DNA of 64,000 bases from Baekduia alba (GCF_028416635.1 NZ_CP114013.1:3286001-3350000); one strand, 5' to 3'; positions 16,954 to 25,385 are shown, counted from the first letter of the stretch. A program made the numbers and translations. Notes: generated by a model from the sequence alone, not told the origin.

Positions 16954-17804
16954 GTGCCCTCCCCTCCGCCCAAGGCGTCGGCCGCCAGCGCCAGCGCGCC
17001 GGCGACCCGCAGCTCCTCGCCCGGCCCGGCGGCGGCGGTGAGGTCGATGCCGTCGACGCCCTCGACGGCCAGCAGGCCCTCGGCCGTCGCGATCGCGCTG
17101 CGCACCGCGCCGCCGACCGGATCGTCGCCGCCGGCCGCCGCGATCGTCGCGACCGGGACCACGGCGCCGGGCACGAACGCAGCCAGGCGCTCCAGCCCGG
17201 CCTCGCTGACCACCAGCGGCACGCACACGATGCAGCGCACGCGCGGCGCCAGCGCGCGGACCGCGCCGACGAGGTCCTCCACCTCGCCGGGCTCCGCGGC
17301 GTGGTTGACGAAGCAGACGTGCGCCCCCGCCGCCGCCTTGGCCGCCATCCGCGCCGGGCGCCGCTCGCGCGGCGGCGCGCTGGGCGACTCGGCGACGCTG
17401 ACGAGCATCCCGCTCCCCGCCGCCAGCGCCGCGAGCCTCGTCGAGTCCAGGTCGAAGACCGGCGCGGCCTCCGGCCGCTGGCCGAGCACCGGATGGTCGC
17501 CGGTGACGCAGTGCACGGCCGGGACGCCGATCGCCGCCAGGCCCGCCGGCTCGCCCTCGAGCGCGACGCGGTTGCGGTCGCGGCAGGTCAGCGACGCCCA
17601 CGGACGCACGCCCTCGGCGGCGACGACCTGCGCGCGCAGGACCGGCGGCAGCTGCACGCGCGCCCACGGCGCGTCGCCGAGCAGCGCGGCGTCGGCGTGC
17701 CCGGCGACCGCGGCCGCCGCGGCGCGCGTCGCGTCGACGCCCAGCGGATCGGCGTGCACGCCGCCGCACGGGCCGTGCACCATGGTCTTGGGACAGGCGC
17801 TCAT
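16950..17804 (-). CDS. Methylenetetrahydrofolate-reductase-like protein with N-terminal Cys module
   Basis: The 284-residue protein begins MSACPKTMVHGPCGGV, the cysteine motif usually found at the end of MetF-related proteins (MTHFR_C-type domain). A MetF-like barrel follows, with the signatures LTCRDRNRVAL and HCVTGDHPV. It could therefore use folate-bound one-carbon units or be an electron-transfer partner. The compact size and Cys-first order are unusual compared with standard MetF. It overlaps both neighbours by 4 nt, linking one-carbon chemistry with the LLM monooxygenase and deaminase. The exact reaction is not assignable. Confidence 0.75.
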   Translation of the reverse strand: MSACPKTMVHGPCGGVHADPLGVDATRAAAAAVAGHADAALLGDAPWARVQLPPVLRAQVVAAEGVRPWASLTCRDRNRVALEGEPAGLAAIGVPAVHCVTGDHPVLGQRPEAAPVFDLDSTRLAALAAGSGMLVSVAESPSAPPRERRPARMAAKAAAGAHVCFVNHAAEPGEVEDLVGAVRALAPRVRCIVCVPLVVSEAGLERLAAFVPGAVVPVATIAAAGGDDPVGGAVRSAIATAEGLLAVEGVDGIDLTAAAGPGEELRVAGALALAADALGGGEGT

Positions 17805-18967
17805 CGCGTCGCGGTCGCGCCCAGCTCGACGCCCAACCGCGGCATGACCTCCTCGGCCAGCAGCACGAGCTGCTCGTCGATCTCCTCCCGCGTCAGGCCC
17901 GGGAACTCCGGGAACAGCAGGACGTGCCGGAGATCCAACTTGTCGCGGAACTCGCCGAGCACCTCGACGACGTCCTCGACCGACCCGACGGCCATCGCCC
18001 GCGCCGCGCGCGTCTCCTCCAGCGTCGGCGCGTAGTCGAACGGCAGGTCCTCGCCGTCGTACTGGCCGAAGCGCCCGTACGGCGAGAGGAACTTCACGTA
18101 CTCGTCGTGGCCGGGGCGCACGCGCGCCATCGCGGCCTCGGTGGTCGCGCCGACGTGGACCATCAGCTGCATCGCGCGGGCCTCGCCGGGCGCCAGGTCG
18201 CGGCCGACCTTCGCGGCCTCCTCGGCGAACAGGTCCCACGAGCGCTTCATCCGGTCCGGGCTGGCGAGCGCGAAGACGCCGTGGAACCCCTGCTGCGCGA
18301 CGTAGCTCAGCGTCCGCGGCGAGCTGACCGGCTGGAAGATCTCGATCGGCCGCGTCGGGCGCGGGACGAGCGTGAGCTCGGTGACGGTCGCGCCGCGGTC
18401 CGGGATCCCGGGCGGCGGGTAGACGTGGTGCGTGCCGTTGTAGGAGAACCGCTCCTGCGTCCAGGCGAGCTGGATGACCTCCATCGCCTCCTCGAAGCGC
18501 TCGCGGTTGATCGCGTCGAGCTGCTTGGACATGGCGTTGTCGCCGGACGCGACGGGCGCGCCCAAGGTCATCGACTCGCGCGGCACGGTGCCGCGGCCGA
18601 CGCCGAAGACCATCCGCCCGCCGGTCAGGATGTCGGCGGTCGCGAAGTCCTCGGCGAGCCGCAGCGGATGCCACGTCGGCACGACGTTGAAGGCCTGCCC
18701 CATCCGCAGCGACTTGGTGATGTTGGCCAGGTGCAGCCCGAACAGCACGAGGTTGGGCGTGACCTCGTAGCCCTCGTGCTGGAAGTGGTGCTCGGTCAGC
18801 CAGAGGGTGTCGTAGCCGAGCTCGTCCGCCAGCTTCGCCCACCCCTGCAGGGACGCGTACGTGCCGACCACGTCGTCGTTGGTGACGCGCCGGTCGGTCG
18901 GCGCCGGGGCGCCGGGGCCCGCGTCGGGCATCGGGGCGGTGGCGTAGAAGTGCAGGTCGGTACGCAA
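17801..18967 (-). CDS. LLM-class flavin-dependent monooxygenase (luciferase-like)
   Basis: The 388-residue protein has the bacterial-luciferase fold: RTDLHFYAT at the start, LWLTEHHFQHEGY, RLAEDFATADILTGGR and GVGRGT. These enzymes use reduced flavin and O2 for monooxygenation, for example of pyrimidines, alkanesulfonates or N-acetylglycine-type compounds. The TTG start at 18967 is chosen because GGAG lies 6 nt upstream and the first residues match the family's beta-1 strand; a longer frame has no support. It is the first gene of the seven-gene operon and diverges from uraH. Confidence 0.88.
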   Translation of the reverse strand: MRTDLHFYATAPMPDAGPGAPAPTDRRVTNDDVVGTYASLQGWAKLADELGYDTLWLTEHHFQHEGYEVTPNLVLFGLHLANITKSLRMGQAFNVVPTWHPLRLAEDFATADILTGGRMVFGVGRGTVPRESMTLGAPVASGDNAMSKQLDAINRERFEEAMEVIQLAWTQERFSYNGTHHVYPPPGIPDRGATVTELTLVPRPTRPIEIFQPVSSPRTLSYVAQQGFHGVFALASPDRMKRSWDLFAEEAAKVGRDLAPGEARAMQLMVHVGATTEAAMARVRPGHDEYVKFLSPYGRFGQYDGEDLPFDYAPTLEETRAARAMAVGSVEDVVEVLGEFRDKLDLRHVLLFPEFPGLTREEIDEQLVLLAEEVMPRLGVELGATATR

Positions 18968-19013
18968 GCGGACTCCGTCGGGGAGGGGACCGCGCCGACG
19001 GTAGATGTGCAGG

Positions 19014-19035
19014 ACCCGTGAGAATTTGGACGGGT
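19014..19035. promoter_or_regulatory. Inverted repeat in the LLM-operon/uraH divergent region
   Basis: ACCCGT and ACGGGT arms are separated by 10 nt, near the middle of the 128-bp divergent spacer (18968-19095). It is a possible operator shared by the degradation operon and the ureide operon. Arms are short, so support is weak. Confidence 0.3.
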
Positions 19036-19095
19036 GGATGAACCTTTTGCGACAGACGGTCCAGGAACCGCGGCGCCGTGGGGCCAGGTGGTTGA

Positions 19096-19440
19096 ATGGC
19101 GACGGTGAGCGGACGCCTGACGACGCATGTGCTGGATGTGGCGAGCGGGCGGCCGGCCGCCGGCGTGGAGGTCTCGCTGTGGCGCGACGGCGCGCTCGTG
19201 GCCTCCGCCACCACCAACGCCGACGGGCGGACCGACGCACCGCTGCTCGACGCGCTCGAGGTCGGCGAGTACGAGCTGCGCTTCGCGGTGGGCGCGTACT
19301 TCGCCGCCTCCGGGCTCGCGTCCGACCCGCCGTTCCTGGGCGTCGTCCCGGTCCGGTTCGGGATCGCCGACGCCGGCGCCCATCACCACGTGCCGCTCCT
19401 CGTCGCGCCGTGGTCGTACTCGACGTACCGCGGTTCTTAG
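19096..19440 (+). CDS. uraH: 5-hydroxyisourate hydrolase (transthyretin-like)
   Basis: The 114-residue protein is a HIU hydrolase, converting the uricase product to OHCU, which UraD then decarboxylates. The family markers are TTHVLDVASGRPAAGV near the N-terminus and the diagnostic C-terminal YSTYRGS tetrapeptide region. Length is standard. The stop overlaps the GTG of the M20 hydrolase. Its separation from uraD/uricase by ~17 kb shows the pathway is split into at least two transcription units. Confidence 0.93.
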   Translation: MATVSGRLTTHVLDVASGRPAAGVEVSLWRDGALVASATTNADGRTDAPLLDALEVGEYELRFAVGAYFAASGLASDPPFLGVVPVRFGIADAGAHHHVPLLVAPWSYSTYRGS

Positions 19441-20669
19441 TGTCCTTCGGTGACGTGATCGTCGAGCGCTGCTGCGCGCTGGCCGGGGTGAGCGAGGAGC
19501 CGGGCCGCCTGACGCGCCGCTACGCCACGCCGGCGATGACGCGCGCCAACGCGCTGGTCGGCTCGTGGATGCGCGAGGCGGGGATGACCGCGCGGCTGGA
19601 CGCCGCCGGCAACCTCGTCGGCCGCCGGCCGGGTCTGGACCCGGACGCCGGGACGCTTCTGCTGGGGTCGCACCTCGACACGGTCCGAGACGCGGGCGCG
19701 TTCGACGGCCCGCTCGGCGTCGTGTTGTCCATCGCCTTGGTCCAGCGGCTGCGCGAGGAGGGCGTCGCGCTGCCGTTCGCGATCGACGTCCTCGGCTTCG
19801 CCGACGAGGAGGGGCTGCGGTTCGGGACCGCGTACCTGGGGTCGCGCGCGGTCGCGGGGACGTTCGACCCGGCGCTGTTCGACGTCGTCGACGACGACGG
19901 CGTGTCGGTGCGCCAGGCGCTGCTCGGCTTCGGCGGCGACCCGGCGGGCATCGGGACCGCGTCGCGCCGCGCCGACGCCGTCCTCGGCTACGTCGAGGTC
20001 CACATGGAGCAGGGGCCGGTGCTCGAGGACCGCGGCGCGCCGGTCGGCGTCGTGACCGGGATCGCGGGCGCGACGCGCGTCGAGGTGCGGTTCGCCGGCC
20101 AGGCGGGCCACGCCGGCACAATCCCGATGACGCTGCGCCGCGACGCCGCGCCGGCCGTCGCCGAGATCGTCCTGGCCTGCGAGGAGCTGGCGCGCGCGAC
20201 CGAGGGGCTGCTGGCGACCGTGGGCCGGATGGACGTGCGGCCGGGCGCGCCGAACGTCGTGGCCGGGACCGGGATCGCGTTCCTCGACGTCCGCCACGCC
20301 GACGACCGCGTGCGCGCCGAGGCGGTGGCGTCGCTGCGCCAGACCGCCGAGCAGATCGCCGCCGCGCGGCGGCTGGAGCTCACGTGGGACGTCCGGCTCG
20401 ACAACCCGGCCGTGGCGGTCGACGACCGGCTGACGGCGCGGCTGGTCGACGCGGCCGCCGGGCGCGGGCTGGCGGAGGTCCGCCTGGCGTCGGGCGCGGG
20501 TCACGATGGCGTGGCCCTCGCGGCCCTGTGCCCGATCGCGATGCTGTTCGTCCGCTGCGCGGACGGGCTGAGCCATCATCCGGCGGAGTCGGTGTCGGCC
20601 GAGGACGCGGCGGTCGCCCTGGACGTGTTGTACGACTTCACGCGCGCGTTGGGATCGTCGTCGGCATGA
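19440..20669 (+). CDS. Allantoate amidohydrolase-like M20 family hydrolase
   Basis: The 409-residue protein belongs to the Zn/Mn-dependent M20 amidase group (allantoate amidohydrolase, N-carbamoyl amino acid hydrolase, ureidoglycolate amidohydrolase). Metal and catalytic motifs are GSHLDTVRDAGAFDGPLGV, GFADEEGLRFG, VEVHMEQGP, GQAGHAGTIPM and SGAGHDGVAL. The GTG at 19440 overlaps the uraH stop; GTG 19455 is an alternative. Being between uraH and allantoinase, allantoate is the most likely substrate, releasing CO2 and ammonia. Family members are hard to separate by sequence alone. Confidence 0.85.
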   Translation: MSFGDVIVERCCALAGVSEEPGRLTRRYATPAMTRANALVGSWMREAGMTARLDAAGNLVGRRPGLDPDAGTLLLGSHLDTVRDAGAFDGPLGVVLSIALVQRLREEGVALPFAIDVLGFADEEGLRFGTAYLGSRAVAGTFDPALFDVVDDDGVSVRQALLGFGGDPAGIGTASRRADAVLGYVEVHMEQGPVLEDRGAPVGVVTGIAGATRVEVRFAGQAGHAGTIPMTLRRDAAPAVAEIVLACEELARATEGLLATVGRMDVRPGAPNVVAGTGIAFLDVRHADDRVRAEAVASLRQTAEQIAAARRLELTWDVRLDNPAVAVDDRLTARLVDAAAGRGLAEVRLASGAGHDGVALAALCPIAMLFVRCADGLSHHPAESVSAEDAAVALDVLYDFTRALGSSSA

Positions 20670-22018
20670 CCTATGACCTGCTCGTCCGCGGTGGTCGCGT
20701 GGTCGTGGCCGGCGACCAGCGCGTCGCCGACGTCGGGGTGCTCGACGGCGCGGTGGTGGCGATCGAGCGCGACCTCGCCGGCGCGGCGCGCGAGGAGGTC
20801 GACGCGACGGGCTGCGTGGTCCTGCCGGGCGCGGTCGACGCGCACGTCCACCTCAACGACCCGGGCCGCAGCGACTGGGAGGGCTTCGCGACCGGGACGG
20901 CGGCGCTGTCCGCCGGCGGGACGACGACCGCGATCGACATGCCGCTCAACGCGATCCCGCCGACGCTGGACGGCGCGTCGTTCGCGCTGAAGGTCGCGGC
21001 GGCCGAGGGCGTCGCGCGCGTGGACGTCGCGCTGTGGGGCGGCCTGGTGCCCGGCGACCTCGATCGACTCGATGAGCTCGCTGACGCGGGTGTCGTCGGG
21101 TTCAAGGCCTTCATGTCGGGCAGCGGCGTCGCGGAGTTCGAGGCGGCCGACGACCTGACGCTGCTGGAGGGCATGGCGCGGGCGGCGCGGCTCGGGCTGC
21201 CCGTGGCGGTGCACGCGGAGAGCGACGCGCTCACGTCGCGCCTCGCCGCCCGCGCGGTCGCCGCCGGCCGGACGTCGATGCGCGACTACCTGGCGTCGCG
21301 GCCCGTCGTCGCCGAGCTGGAGGCCATCGGCCGCGCGATCGCGTTCGCCGCGGAGACCGGGTGCGCGCTGCACGTCGTGCACGTCAGCAGCGGCCGCGGC
21401 GTCGCGCTGGTCGCCGAGGCGCGGGCGCGCGGGATCGACGTGACGTGCGAGACGTGCCCGCACTACCTCGTGCTCGACGAGGACGACGCGCAGCGGCTGG
21501 GCGCCGCCGCCAAGTGCGCGCCGCCGCTGCGCCCGGCGGTCGAGGTCGAGGCCCTCTGGGATCGCGTGCTCGCGCGCGACGTCGACCTGATCGCCACCGA
21601 CCACTCGCCGTCGCCGGCCGCGTTGAAGGACACGCGCGACGACGCGTTCGCCGCCTGGGGCGGGATCCCGGGCGCGCAGACGCTGACCGCGTTGGTGTAT
21701 GACAAGGGCGTCGTGGCGCGCGGGCTGGCGCTGGAGCGGCTGGGCATGCTCGTCGCCGGGATGCCGGCGCTGCGCTTCGGGCTCGCGCCGGCCAAGGGCG
21801 CCATCGCGGTCGGCGCCGACGCCGACCTGACGATCCTCGACCCCGCGCAGAGCTGGACCGTGGAGCGCGACGCGCTGCTGGACCGCCACAAGCTGAGCCC
21901 GTTCGTCGGGATGGCGCTGCGCGGCCGCGTGGTCCGGACCGTGCTGCGTGGGGAGACGATCGCGCGCGACGGCCAGGTCGTCGGCGCGCCGCTCGGCCGC
22001 GTGCTGCGGCGGCGCTGA
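20666..22018 (+). CDS. allB: Allantoinase
   Basis: The 450-residue cyclic amidohydrolase opens the allantoin ring to allantoate. It has the binuclear-metal motifs DAHVHLNDPGRSDWEGF (HxH), GFKAFMSGSG (carboxylated bridging Lys), HVVHVSSGRG (His) and ATDHSPSPAAL (Asp). The DPGRSDWEGF context and length fit allantoinase better than dihydropyrimidinase. It overlaps the M20 amidohydrolase by 4 nt (ATGA) and would supply that enzyme's substrate. It ends 3 bp before the convergent MocA-like gene. Confidence 0.92.
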   Translation: MTYDLLVRGGRVVVAGDQRVADVGVLDGAVVAIERDLAGAAREEVDATGCVVLPGAVDAHVHLNDPGRSDWEGFATGTAALSAGGTTTAIDMPLNAIPPTLDGASFALKVAAAEGVARVDVALWGGLVPGDLDRLDELADAGVVGFKAFMSGSGVAEFEAADDLTLLEGMARAARLGLPVAVHAESDALTSRLAARAVAAGRTSMRDYLASRPVVAELEAIGRAIAFAAETGCALHVVHVSSGRGVALVAEARARGIDVTCETCPHYLVLDEDDAQRLGAAAKCAPPLRPAVEVEALWDRVLARDVDLIATDHSPSPAALKDTRDDAFAAWGGIPGAQTLTALVYDKGVVARGLALERLGMLVAGMPALRFGLAPAKGAIAVGADADLTILDPAQSWTVERDALLDRHKLSPFVGMALRGRVVRTVLRGETIARDGQVVGAPLGRVLRRR

Positions 22019-22021
22019 GGC

Positions 22022-22606
22022 TCAGCCCAGCGCGGCGAGCCGCGCCAGCGCCTCCGGCGTGTCGGCGTCCGCGGGCGAGCCGAGGCCGTCGCAGCGCACA
22101 TACGCGGCGCCGCGCAGCAGCTCCCGCGCGCCCGTGTCGCCGCGCAGCTCCGCGACCGCCGTGAACAGCGCGGACTCGATCACGCTCGGGTGGCCGGGGA
22201 CGCCACCGTAGGTCGCCCGGACCGCGAGCGCCTCGGCCGGCGCGCGCGCCTGCACCACGGCCGCGACCGCGGCGCCGCGCAGCAGCGGCTGGTCGCCGAG
22301 GACGACGACCACCGCCTCGGCGTCGCGCTCGACCGCGGCCTCCACGCCGCAGCGCAGCGACGCGCTCAGGCCCTCCTCCCACGCCGGGCACACCGCGACG
22401 GCCGCCCCGCCCAGGTCCGCGCCGGCCGCGACCGCATCGGCGCGCGCGCCGAGCACGACGACGACGTCCTCCACCCCGCCCTCGCGCAGCGCCGCCAGCG
22501 GCCACGTCACCAGCGGCCGTCCGCGGAACGGCACCAGCGGCTTGGGCAGGTCGCCGCCGAAGCGCGACCCCGCGCCGGCGGCCAGCACGACGCCCGTCAC
22601 GCCCAT
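22022..22606 (-). CDS. mocA: MocA/MobA-like molybdenum-cofactor nucleotidyltransferase
   Basis: The 194-residue protein has the nucleotidyltransferase N-terminus TGVVLAAGAGSRFGGDLPKP and the acidic VVVLGDQPLL metal site, as in MocA (CTP:molybdopterin cytidylyltransferase). MocA makes the dinucleotide cofactor used by xanthine-dehydrogenase-family enzymes. Presence beside the ureide genes and the FAD subunit at 1-415 supports that link. The start ATG 22606 overlaps the end of the MarR gene by 10 nt; GTG 22600 (GTGA overlap) is an equally plausible start. Confidence 0.82.
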   Translation of the reverse strand: MGVTGVVLAAGAGSRFGGDLPKPLVPFRGRPLVTWPLAALREGGVEDVVVVLGARADAVAAGADLGGAAVAVCPAWEEGLSASLRCGVEAAVERDAEAVVVVLGDQPLLRGAAVAAVVQARAPAEALAVRATYGGVPGHPSVIESALFTAVAELRGDTGARELLRGAAYVRCDGLGSPADADTPEALARLAALG

Positions 22607-23085
22607 GACGCCAGGAGCTTGGCCAGCGCGCCGTTGAGCGCCTTGACCTCGCGCTCGCTCAAGGCCGACAACAGCCGCGCCTCGTTGGCCACGTGGTCTT
22701 CGACCGCCCTGTCCACGGTCTCGAGCCCCCGCGCCGTCAAGGACACCAACACGCCGCGCCGGTCGTCCGGGTCCGGCGTGCGCTCCACCAGCCCCGCCGC
22801 CACGAGCTTGTCCAGGCGCTTGGTCATCCCGCCCGTCGACATCACCAGCCCGCGCGCGAGCGTTCCGGCGCTGAGCCGGTGCGGCGCGCCCGCGCGGCGC
22901 AGCGTGGCGAGCACGTCGAACCAGCCGGCCTCCAGGTCGTGGCGCGCGAAGACCGCGAGCAACCGCTCGTCCGCGATCCGCGCCGCGCGCCACAGGCGCG
23001 TGAACGTCGCCATCGGCGAGGGATCGAGGTCGGGGCGCTGCTCGCGCCACTGCGCGACGACGTCGTCAGAGCGGTCAACGGCCAT
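22597..23085 (-). CDS. MarR-family transcriptional regulator
   Basis: The 162-residue winged-helix regulator contains the MarR DNA-binding region (LSAGTLARGLVMSTGGMTKR) and wing (ERTPDPDDRRGVLVSLTARG). It diverges from a DMT-family exporter across a 51-bp spacer that carries a long dyad, so it probably represses that exporter and itself. Its end overlaps the MocA-like gene, and the two are probably on one transcript. The inducer is unknown. Confidence 0.88.
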   Translation of the reverse strand: MAVDRSDDVVAQWREQRPDLDPSPMATFTRLWRAARIADERLLAVFARHDLEAGWFDVLATLRRAGAPHRLSAGTLARGLVMSTGGMTKRLDKLVAAGLVERTPDPDDRRGVLVSLTARGLETVDRAVEDHVANEARLLSALSEREVKALNGALAKLLASWA

Positions 23086-23115
23086 GCGCCAGAGCTTACT
23101 CTTCCCAAGATGTAA

Positions 23116-23154
23116 CTTGCCAGGAAGCTTTCTACGATGTATCTTCCTGGCAAG
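23116..23154. promoter_or_regulatory. Dyad operator for the MarR regulator/DMT exporter
   Basis: CTTGCCAGGAAG (23116-23127) and its exact reverse complement CTTCCTGGCAAG (23143-23154) are separated by 15 nt. Each arm is itself nearly palindromic, so they may be two MarR sites. The region contains the probable ribosome site (AGGAAG) and the start codon of the exporter, so a bound repressor would block transcription and translation start. Confidence 0.6.
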
Positions 23155-24075
23155 ATGTCTGGCACGAACTCCTCGCTCACGCCCCTCGCCGCGCTCGGTC
23201 CCATGACCTGGGGCACGACCTACGTGGTCACGACGCACCTCCTCCCGCCCGACCGGCCGCTGCTGGCCGGGCTGCTCCGCGCGCTGCCCGCCGGCCTGCT
23301 CCTGCTCGCGATCGCCCGCGAGCTCCCCAAGGGCATCTGGATCGGCCGCGCCGCCGTCCTCGGCACGCTGAACATCGGGCTGTTCTTCGCGCTCCTGTTC
23401 CTCGCCGCCGAGCGCCTCCCCGGCGGCGTCGCCGCGACCGTCGGCGCGATCCAGCCCCTGCTCGTCGCGCTGCTCGCCTGGCCGCTGCTGCACGAGCGCG
23501 CGACGCCGATCCGGATCGCCGCCGCGGTCGCGGGCGCCGGCGGCGTCGCGCTCCTGGTCCTCAAGGCCGGCGCGCACCTCGACGGCGTCGGCCTGCTCGC
23601 CGCGCTCGGCGCGACGCTGTCGATGACCTTCGGCACGCTGCTGACCAAGCGCTGGGGCCGGCCCGGCGGACTGCTCGCGTTCACCTCGTGGCAGCTGCTC
23701 GCCGGCGCGCTCGTCCTCCTCCCCGCCACAGCGCTGATCGAGGGCGCACCGGCGACCATCACCACCAACAACGTGCTGGGCTTCGCGTACCTGACGCTCG
23801 TCGGGACGGCGGGCGCGTACGTCCTGTGGTTCTGGGGCCTCAGCCGGATGCCCGCCGCCGCGGCGTCGATGCTGCCGCTGCTCAGCCCGGTCGTCGCGCT
23901 CGTCGTCGGCGTCGCGCTCGACGGCGAGGCCATGACGGCGCCGCAGCTCGCCGGCGCCGCGCTGGTGCTCGCCGCCGTGCTGACGAGCGTCAGCCGGACG
24001 CCGAAGCGCCGCGCGACCGCGGCGTCAGGGCGTGCAGCGCGACGTCCTCGTCGGGCCGTCGTGACACCACGCTGA
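23137..24075 (+). CDS. EamA/DMT-family transporter
   Basis: The 312-residue membrane protein has about ten hydrophobic helices in two EamA repeats (MTWGTTYVVTTHLLPPDRPL starts the first). It exports or exchanges small metabolites. ATG 23137 is chosen because AGGAAG lies 9 nt upstream; a second ATG at 23155 lacks a ribosome site. The divergent MarR gene and the dyad between them indicate substrate-inducible control. The 3' end runs antisense over the end of the methyltransferase gene by 86 bp. Confidence 0.85.
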   Translation: MYLPGKMSGTNSSLTPLAALGPMTWGTTYVVTTHLLPPDRPLLAGLLRALPAGLLLLAIARELPKGIWIGRAAVLGTLNIGLFFALLFLAAERLPGGVAATVGAIQPLLVALLAWPLLHERATPIRIAAAVAGAGGVALLVLKAGAHLDGVGLLAALGATLSMTFGTLLTKRWGRPGGLLAFTSWQLLAGALVLLPATALIEGAPATITTNNVLGFAYLTLVGTAGAYVLWFWGLSRMPAAAASMLPLLSPVVALVVGVALDGEAMTAPQLAGAALVLAAVLTSVSRTPKRRATAASGRAARRPRRAVVTPR

Positions 24076-24718
24076 ACGTCGCGCGCGCGGCGGCGAGGAA
24101 GTCGCGCGTGCCGGCGCGCCGCGGATCGGCCAGCCGCAGCACGCCGCCGGGCGCCAGCAGGCGCGGCCAGAGCCGGAGGGCGATCTCGACGTTCGCGCGC
24201 GTGTAGAGGACGTCGGCGGCCAGGACGACGTCGAACGGCCCGCGCGCGACGAGCGCCTCGCCCTGCTGCGCCCAGTCGACCACGGCCACGTCGGCGACGA
24301 CCGCGTTGAGCGCCAGCGCGTGCGCGCAGAAGGCCACCGCGTCCGGCGCGCCGTCGGTGGCCAGGACCGTCGCGCCGGCGCGCGCCGCCACGACGCTCGG
24401 CGCGCCGAGCCCGCACCCGAGCTCCAGGACGCGAGCGCGGGGCGCCGGCGGCTCCTCCGCCAGCCACGCCGCCAGCGCCAGCCCGCTCGGCCACGGCCGC
24501 GCCCAGTAGGGCACCGGCCGTCCCGCGCCGCCCTCCTCGTGGCGCAGCTGCTCCCAGTCGCGCGGCGCGACCAGGTCCACGTCCTCGCCGCCGACGGCGA
24601 AGCGCTGGACCGAGATGTCCAACAACGCCGGCGGCAGCTCCGCGACGTCCACGCCGCGCAGCCCGCTCAGCTGCTCGCCGAGCGATACCTCCAGCACGCC
24701 GAGGGCGTCGTCAGCCAA
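23990..24718 (-). CDS. Class I SAM-dependent methyltransferase (Nnt1/METTL-like)
   Basis: The 242-residue protein has YWARPWPSGLALAAWL, typical of the nicotinamide-N-methyltransferase/lysine-methyltransferase-like group. SAM motif I follows (RVLELGCGLGAPSVVAA), then motif II (VLATDGAPDAV), an FDVVLAADVLY segment and an APGGVLRLADP motif. The TTG start at 24718 overlaps the end of the crotonase gene by 8 nt, so the two are co-translated. The substrate (protein Lys/Gln or small molecule) cannot be fixed. Confidence 0.82.
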   Translation of the reverse strand: MADDALGVLEVSLGEQLSGLRGVDVAELPPALLDISVQRFAVGGEDVDLVAPRDWEQLRHEEGGAGRPVPYWARPWPSGLALAAWLAEEPPAPRARVLELGCGLGAPSVVAARAGATVLATDGAPDAVAFCAHALALNAVVADVAVVDWAQQGEALVARGPFDVVLAADVLYTRANVEIALRLWPRLLAPGGVLRLADPRRAGTRDFLAAARATFSVVSRRPDEDVALHALTPRSRGASASG

Positions 24719-25385
24719 ACGCGATCGGCGTCTGGTCGCGCAGCAGGGCGAGCGTCTCGGGGTACATCCCCTCCTTGATCGCGCCCAGCGTCGGACCGTG
24801 CTTGGCCGCGAGCGCTGCCGCGCGCTCGACGGCCGCGCCGACGACCTCGTCCTCGGCGACCGCGGCGTCGACGATCCCGGCGGCGGCCGCGTCGGAGCCG
24901 CCGTAGCGGCGCCCGGTCGTCATCGCCTCGTGCGCGCTCTTCTTCGACAGGCGCGCCTGGATCAGCGCCGCCATCGACGGCGTGAACGGGATGTGGATGT
25001 CGACCTCGGGCAGGCAGAAGAACCCGCGGTCGGCGCGCATCACGCGGAAGTCGTGGGCGACGGCGAACATCGCGCCGGCCGCGAAGCAGTGCCCCTGGAT
25101 CGCCGCGACGGTCGGGACCGGCAGCGCCAGCATCTGCCCGAGCAGCGCGTGCACGCGCGGCACGAACGCGGGCACCTCGCCCGTGTTCGCGCCCATCCAC
25201 TCGAGGTCGAGCCCGTTGGACCAGATCTTGCCGCCGGCCGTCGTCACCAGCGCCCGGGGCTCCGGCGCCGCCGCGACCTCGTCGAGCAGCGCCGACACGG
25301 CGCCGACCCAGTCGGGGTTGAACCGGTTCTCGTCGTCGCCGAGATGGAGGAGGTAGACGTCGCCTTCGCGATCCAGGGTGGGCAT
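24711..25385 (-). CDS. Enoyl-CoA hydratase/isomerase (crotonase family)
   Basis: The 224-residue protein is a crotonase-fold enzyme. The oxyanion-hole segments are GGKIWSNGLDLEWM and AIQGHCFAAGAMFAVAHDFR. The RGFFCLPEVDIHIPFT segment carries one likely catalytic Glu and resembles the enoyl-CoA isomerase (ECI) type. The usual second hydratase Glu in the GAG(G/A)ITE-like loop is not apparent, which favours isomerase activity on unsaturated fatty acyl-CoA. It lies just downstream of the M48 protease gene (11 bp) and overlaps the methyltransferase. Its link to those genes is unclear. Confidence 0.8.
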   Translation of the reverse strand: MPTLDREGDVYLLHLGDDENRFNPDWVGAVSALLDEVAAAPEPRALVTTAGGKIWSNGLDLEWMGANTGEVPAFVPRVHALLGQMLALPVPTVAAIQGHCFAAGAMFAVAHDFRVMRADRGFFCLPEVDIHIPFTPSMAALIQARLSKKSAHEAMTTGRRYGGSDAAAAGIVDAAVAEDEVVGAAVERAAALAAKHGPTLGAIKEGMYPETLALLRDQTPIAFG

